Shown: in pieces, positions 6,455-8,784 of the stretch
Position numbering within the stretch: position 1 is the stretch's first letter
How the letters are laid out: each line of letters starts with the position of its first letter
From: Acidimicrobiales bacterium
Lineage (GTDB): Bacteria > Actinomycetota > Acidimicrobiia > Acidimicrobiales > JABEUL01
NCBI GenBank assembly: GCA_013044465.1
Contig: JABEUL010000275.1
Location: forward strand, 1-8,784
DNA: 8,784 bases
Reading direction: 5' to 3'
Position numbers and translations under genes: made by a program
The notes under the pieces: generated by a model
Told to the model about the DNA's origin: nothing
The model's database searches: none
The model's input: the letters and a program-made list of their open reading frames with translations, nothing else

Positions 6455-8686
6455 GTGAGCATTCCGAACTTCCCATACCAGAGTTCATACAATTCATATG
6501 AGAATGCCAAACCTCTTCTAGAGGATGCAAAAGAGGAAAAAGTCGGATTCATTGAATTTATCCGCAGAGCAAATAAGCCAGGAAGGTACGAAAGATCCAT
6601 TTCGTTAAGGATCACAAGCACAGCTGCTGTGGTAATTGGGATTTTAGCTGCAGGAACTGTTGGCGAATTATCACCAATTGCCATTGGGATAACTGCAATC
6701 AGCACAATTGCCGGAAGCATATACTCAGCATTTTCCTACAAGAGGCCCAGGCTTTGGTTCAAATTGGTTTTGGCTATATTTGGAATTGGAATATTCTCCC
6801 AGTTCTTACTACACATAGTTGCAGCCGCCAACTCAGGACAACTCACCTCAGTGCTTGGGCCGCTTGCTACTCTTTTCGCCTCAGTTCAGGCACTTCACGC
6901 ATTTGACGTTCCAGCAAGGAGAGATCTTGGGTTCTCTTTGGCAGGCTCAGCTACGTTGGTGGCGATCGGAGCTGCCTCTGCTCTAAACACCAGTTTTATC
7001 TTCATAATTGCACTTTGGTTCATTGTGGTGGTGTGGGGAATGATTTCAATGTGGGGTTCAATGGCTGAAGGAAAGGTTTCTACCGGTCGGTCTCTAAAAC
7101 AGGCCAGTATTGCAACTTCAGTCGTATTAGCAGTGGCCTTCGCAATTGTCATCTCGCTGCCCGCACCAACTCCACTTCAAACTATTCAACTGCCATCATC
7201 GGTTACAAATCAGGTGCAACTTTCAAATGGAGGCGGTCTAGTTAATCCGGGAACTAAAAATATAGAGCCTGCACAGCCTGGAAAACCCGGCGGCAAAATT
7301 GCAGTGGGAGGTTATGTCGGATTTGCCGGTCCACTTAACACTGGTCTTAGGGGACAGTTAAGCAATCAAATAGTGCTCCGTGTAAGAGCACCTCACCCAA
7401 GCTACTGGCTAGGTGAAACATTTAACAACTGGGATGGCCAGAGTTGGACTCAAAAAGGTGGCAACACAAAGGCAATATCTGGTCCGTCACCATTTTACCT
7501 GCCTATAACTGGTCCTAATGTCCAAGCTTCCGGTGTAATCTCTCCCAGTCGTGACATACAGACTTTCTATGTAGCTACTGATTTGCCCAATCTTCTCTTT
7601 GCCGCAGATACTCCAGAAGAAGTATTCTATCCAGGATCACAAATCTTTTTGGGCCCAGGAAGGTCAATCCGAAGCGGCCTAGCGATGAACTCGGGTTTGA
7701 TATACACCGTAATATCTCAGGATACGAGAGCAACCAACGAACAGCTAGCCCAAGCTCTGCCTCAAGGAGCAAGCCCTACCTTTGGCCTATCTAGCCAAGA
7801 GCTCTCAACTGATCTTGAACTGCCCAATTCCTACAGTCGTGTACATAATTTGGCACTTTCCATAGTTAGCAAAGCAAATGCAAATACTACTTATGAAATT
7901 GTCACCGCATTGGAAAACTGGATGGCAAAAAATGTAAAATACTCCACCAATATTCCTCCTCTTCCTCCAAATGCAGACTCAGTAAACCAGTTTTTATTTG
8001 TTACTAAGACTGGATTCTGCGAGCAAATTTCAAGCGCCCTCGTTGTCATGCTTCGCACACTTGGAATTCCCGCCCGTGAAGCAGTCGGCTATGTGCCAGG
8101 ATCATTTAACGCCCTTACTGATCTCTATGAAATAAAAGCTAGTGATGCCCATGCCTGGGTCCAAGTGTGGTACGGGCCCCTGGGCTGGCAAAATAGCGAT
8201 CCAACTGCTTCGGTGCCTTTTTCTACACCTACTCCGGGATCACTTCTACTACACTCCATTTCGAATTTCGCATCTAGCCACAAATTATGGCTTGAAATAA
8301 TAATTCCTTTGCTCCTCCTAACTAACGGAGGATACCTGCTCCTTTTGGCGTTAAAAAAACGGGAGGCTCTCTCCTGGATAGATGCTCAAGAGGCAAAACT
8401 TAGGAAGGCAAGTCGTAAAAATAACTCTTGGCCTGCAGGTGAAACTTCATTTTCTCAAAGGGTGAAACAACTTGGGGGACAACTGGGCCCAACAGGAGAC
8501 CCAAATAAAATTAAAACGGCAATAAAGCTTAGAGAAATTTCCGAATCAATTGAGAAGCTCTACTACGGCAGAGGAAATATTAAACCTACGGACTCCCCTC
8601 CTAAGTCATTAGCCACCGAGATAGAGTCCAAAATAAATCAGGTCTACAAAGAACTAATTAAAGATAAGGGCCCGGCCGAGAAATAA
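6455..8686 (+). CDS. Polytopic membrane protein with transglutaminase-like (TgpA/DUF3488-type) domain
   Basis: A 743-residue protein. About 50 polar residues precede seven predicted membrane segments (roughly 51-70, 73-94, 101-125, 130-150, 158-178, 179-202 and 217-236). A large region, 237-610, should lie outside the membrane. Residues 250-300 are rich in Gly, Pro, Asn and Gln, like a linker, followed by a DUF3488-like part with YWLGETFNNWDGQSW (317-331). The transglutaminase core is at about 480-585, with a complete apparent triad: C522 in TGFCEQ, H566 in DAHAWVQVW and D582 in NSDPTA. An eighth membrane segment (611-632) leads to a charged cytoplasmic tail of about 110 residues that may correspond to DUF4129. 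The papain-like fold could cross-link, cleave or transfer amide bonds on envelope proteins or peptides; the substrate is unknown. It is the last gene of the MoxR-DUF58-transglutaminase trio and, from spacing, of the operon. Its 3' end probably overlaps a convergent gene by 29 bp. Confidence 0.9.
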   Translation: MSIPNFPYQSSYNSYENAKPLLEDAKEEKVGFIEFIRRANKPGRYERSISLRITSTAAVVIGILAAGTVGELSPIAIGITAISTIAGSIYSAFSYKRPRLWFKLVLAIFGIGIFSQFLLHIVAAANSGQLTSVLGPLATLFASVQALHAFDVPARRDLGFSLAGSATLVAIGAASALNTSFIFIIALWFIVVVWGMISMWGSMAEGKVSTGRSLKQASIATSVVLAVAFAIVISLPAPTPLQTIQLPSSVTNQVQLSNGGGLVNPGTKNIEPAQPGKPGGKIAVGGYVGFAGPLNTGLRGQLSNQIVLRVRAPHPSYWLGETFNNWDGQSWTQKGGNTKAISGPSPFYLPITGPNVQASGVISPSRDIQTFYVATDLPNLLFAADTPEEVFYPGSQIFLGPGRSIRSGLAMNSGLIYTVISQDTRATNEQLAQALPQGASPTFGLSSQELSTDLELPNSYSRVHNLALSIVSKANANTTYEIVTALENWMAKNVKYSTNIPPLPPNADSVNQFLFVTKTGFCEQISSALVVMLRTLGIPAREAVGYVPGSFNALTDLYEIKASDAHAWVQVWYGPLGWQNSDPTASVPFSTPTPGSLLLHSISNFASSHKLWLEIIIPLLLLTNGGYLLLLALKKREALSWIDAQEAKLRKASRKNNSWPAGETSFSQRVKQLGGQLGPTGDPNKIKTAIKLREISESIEKLYYGRGNIKPTDSPPKSLATEIESKINQVYKELIKDKGPAEK

Positions 8687-8784
8687 CATCTTGTGCCTCG
8701 GGAAGACCCCTTGAGCGCATCTCTTCAAGCTGTGATCGTGCCGCCATCTGCTGGGCGAAAAGGGCTGCTTGGATTCCATGGAAT
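8658..8784 (-). CDS. C-terminal fragment of an unidentified convergent gene
   Basis: On the - strand a frame is open from the window edge (codon 8783-8781) for 41 residues and stops at TAA (8660-8658). The peptide has a helical, soluble-protein composition: it begins FHGIQAALFAQQMAARSQLE and continues with EEMRSRGLPEAQDV. It ends near a Pro-Gly-Pro stretch that falls within the overlap with the preceding gene. The overlap with the transglutaminase-like gene is 29 bp (8658-8686), tail to tail. I do not recognise the family. The helical composition and the absence of any better candidate in this stretch favour a real gene, but 41 residues are too few for certainty. A + strand frame is also open here but lacks a ribosome-binding site. 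Confidence 0.42.
   Translation of the reverse strand, partial: FHGIQAALFAQQMAARSQLEEMRSRGLPEAQDVISRPGPYL

Larger units (their letters stand above)
1..8686 (+). other. Putative six-gene operon
   Basis: All six + strand genes are packed head to tail. Junctions are: 4-nt overlap (1507-1510, TTGA), 4-nt overlap (3039-3042, ATGA), 9-nt gap (4500-4508), 4-nt overlap (5522-5525, GTGA) and 3-nt gap (6452-6454). No terminator-like hairpin or promoter-sized gap separates them. This is compatible with one transcript starting upstream of the window. A weak internal promoter inside the kinase gene, ahead of the MoxR gene, cannot be excluded by eye. Confidence 0.6.

Noticed and set aside
6436..7152. - strand open frames opposite the membrane segments of the transglutaminase-like gene.
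   Set aside because: They are antisense shadows of hydrophobic codons, with no ribosome-binding sites or motifs.
8674..8702. CCGAG/CTCGG inverted repeat around the end of the transglutaminase-like gene.
   Set aside because: It has a 5-bp stem with a long loop and no following T tract, so it is too weak to call a terminator.
8710..8729. Inverted repeat CTTGA/TCAAG with a 10-nt loop, as a possible terminator.
   Set aside because: The stem is only 5 bp, there is no T-run on either strand, and it falls inside the likely - strand coding region.
8693..8784. A + strand frame open from GTG 8693 to the window end.
   Set aside because: There is no ribosome-binding site upstream and the short peptide has no recognisable pattern. 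The - strand frame over the same bases looks more protein-like.

Overview
The window is a gene-dense, mostly single-strand segment of a bacterial chromosome. By eye its GC content is in the mid-40s percent. Six genes read left to right on the + strand with almost no intergenic DNA: three 4-nt stop/start overlaps, one 3-nt gap and one 9-nt gap. At the right edge there is the probable tail of a convergent gene on the - strand. The protein families, the frequent GTG/TTG starts and the MoxR / DUF58 / membrane-transglutaminase trio fit an actinobacterium. Moderate GC plus extreme compaction suggests a streamlined aquatic lineage such as the freshwater acI/Nanopelagicales type. The lineage is an inference; no rRNA or marker gene is present.

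Left half (1-4499), a glycerol-phosphate-like metabolic module: (1) the C-terminal three quarters or so of a GlpD-type FAD-dependent glycerol-3-phosphate dehydrogenase, cut by the window edge; (2) an FAD-binding oxidoreductase of the alkyldihydroxyacetonephosphate synthase (AGPS) type; (3) a glycerol-kinase-like FGGY kinase. On paper these would make glycerol-3-phosphate, oxidise it to dihydroxyacetone phosphate (DHAP), and supply a DHAP-based FAD enzyme, possibly for ether-lipid synthesis. However, the kinase has lost several residues that contact glycerol in the classical enzyme. The module may therefore act on a related polyol or its phosphate.

Right half (4509-8686), a cell-envelope module: (4) a MoxR-type AAA+ ATPase, (5) a DUF58 membrane protein, and (6) a large polytopic membrane protein with an extracytoplasmic transglutaminase-like domain carrying an intact Cys-His-Asp triad. 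This trio is widespread in actinobacteria. The AAA+ protein is thought to act as a chaperone or remodeller for its membrane partners, but the substrate of the transglutaminase-like enzyme is unknown.

The spacing suggests all six genes can be co-transcribed, with translation coupled across the 4-nt overlaps. No promoter, terminator, tRNA, rRNA, CRISPR array, insertion sequence or long repeat was recognised. No non-coding stretch exceeds 100 bases.
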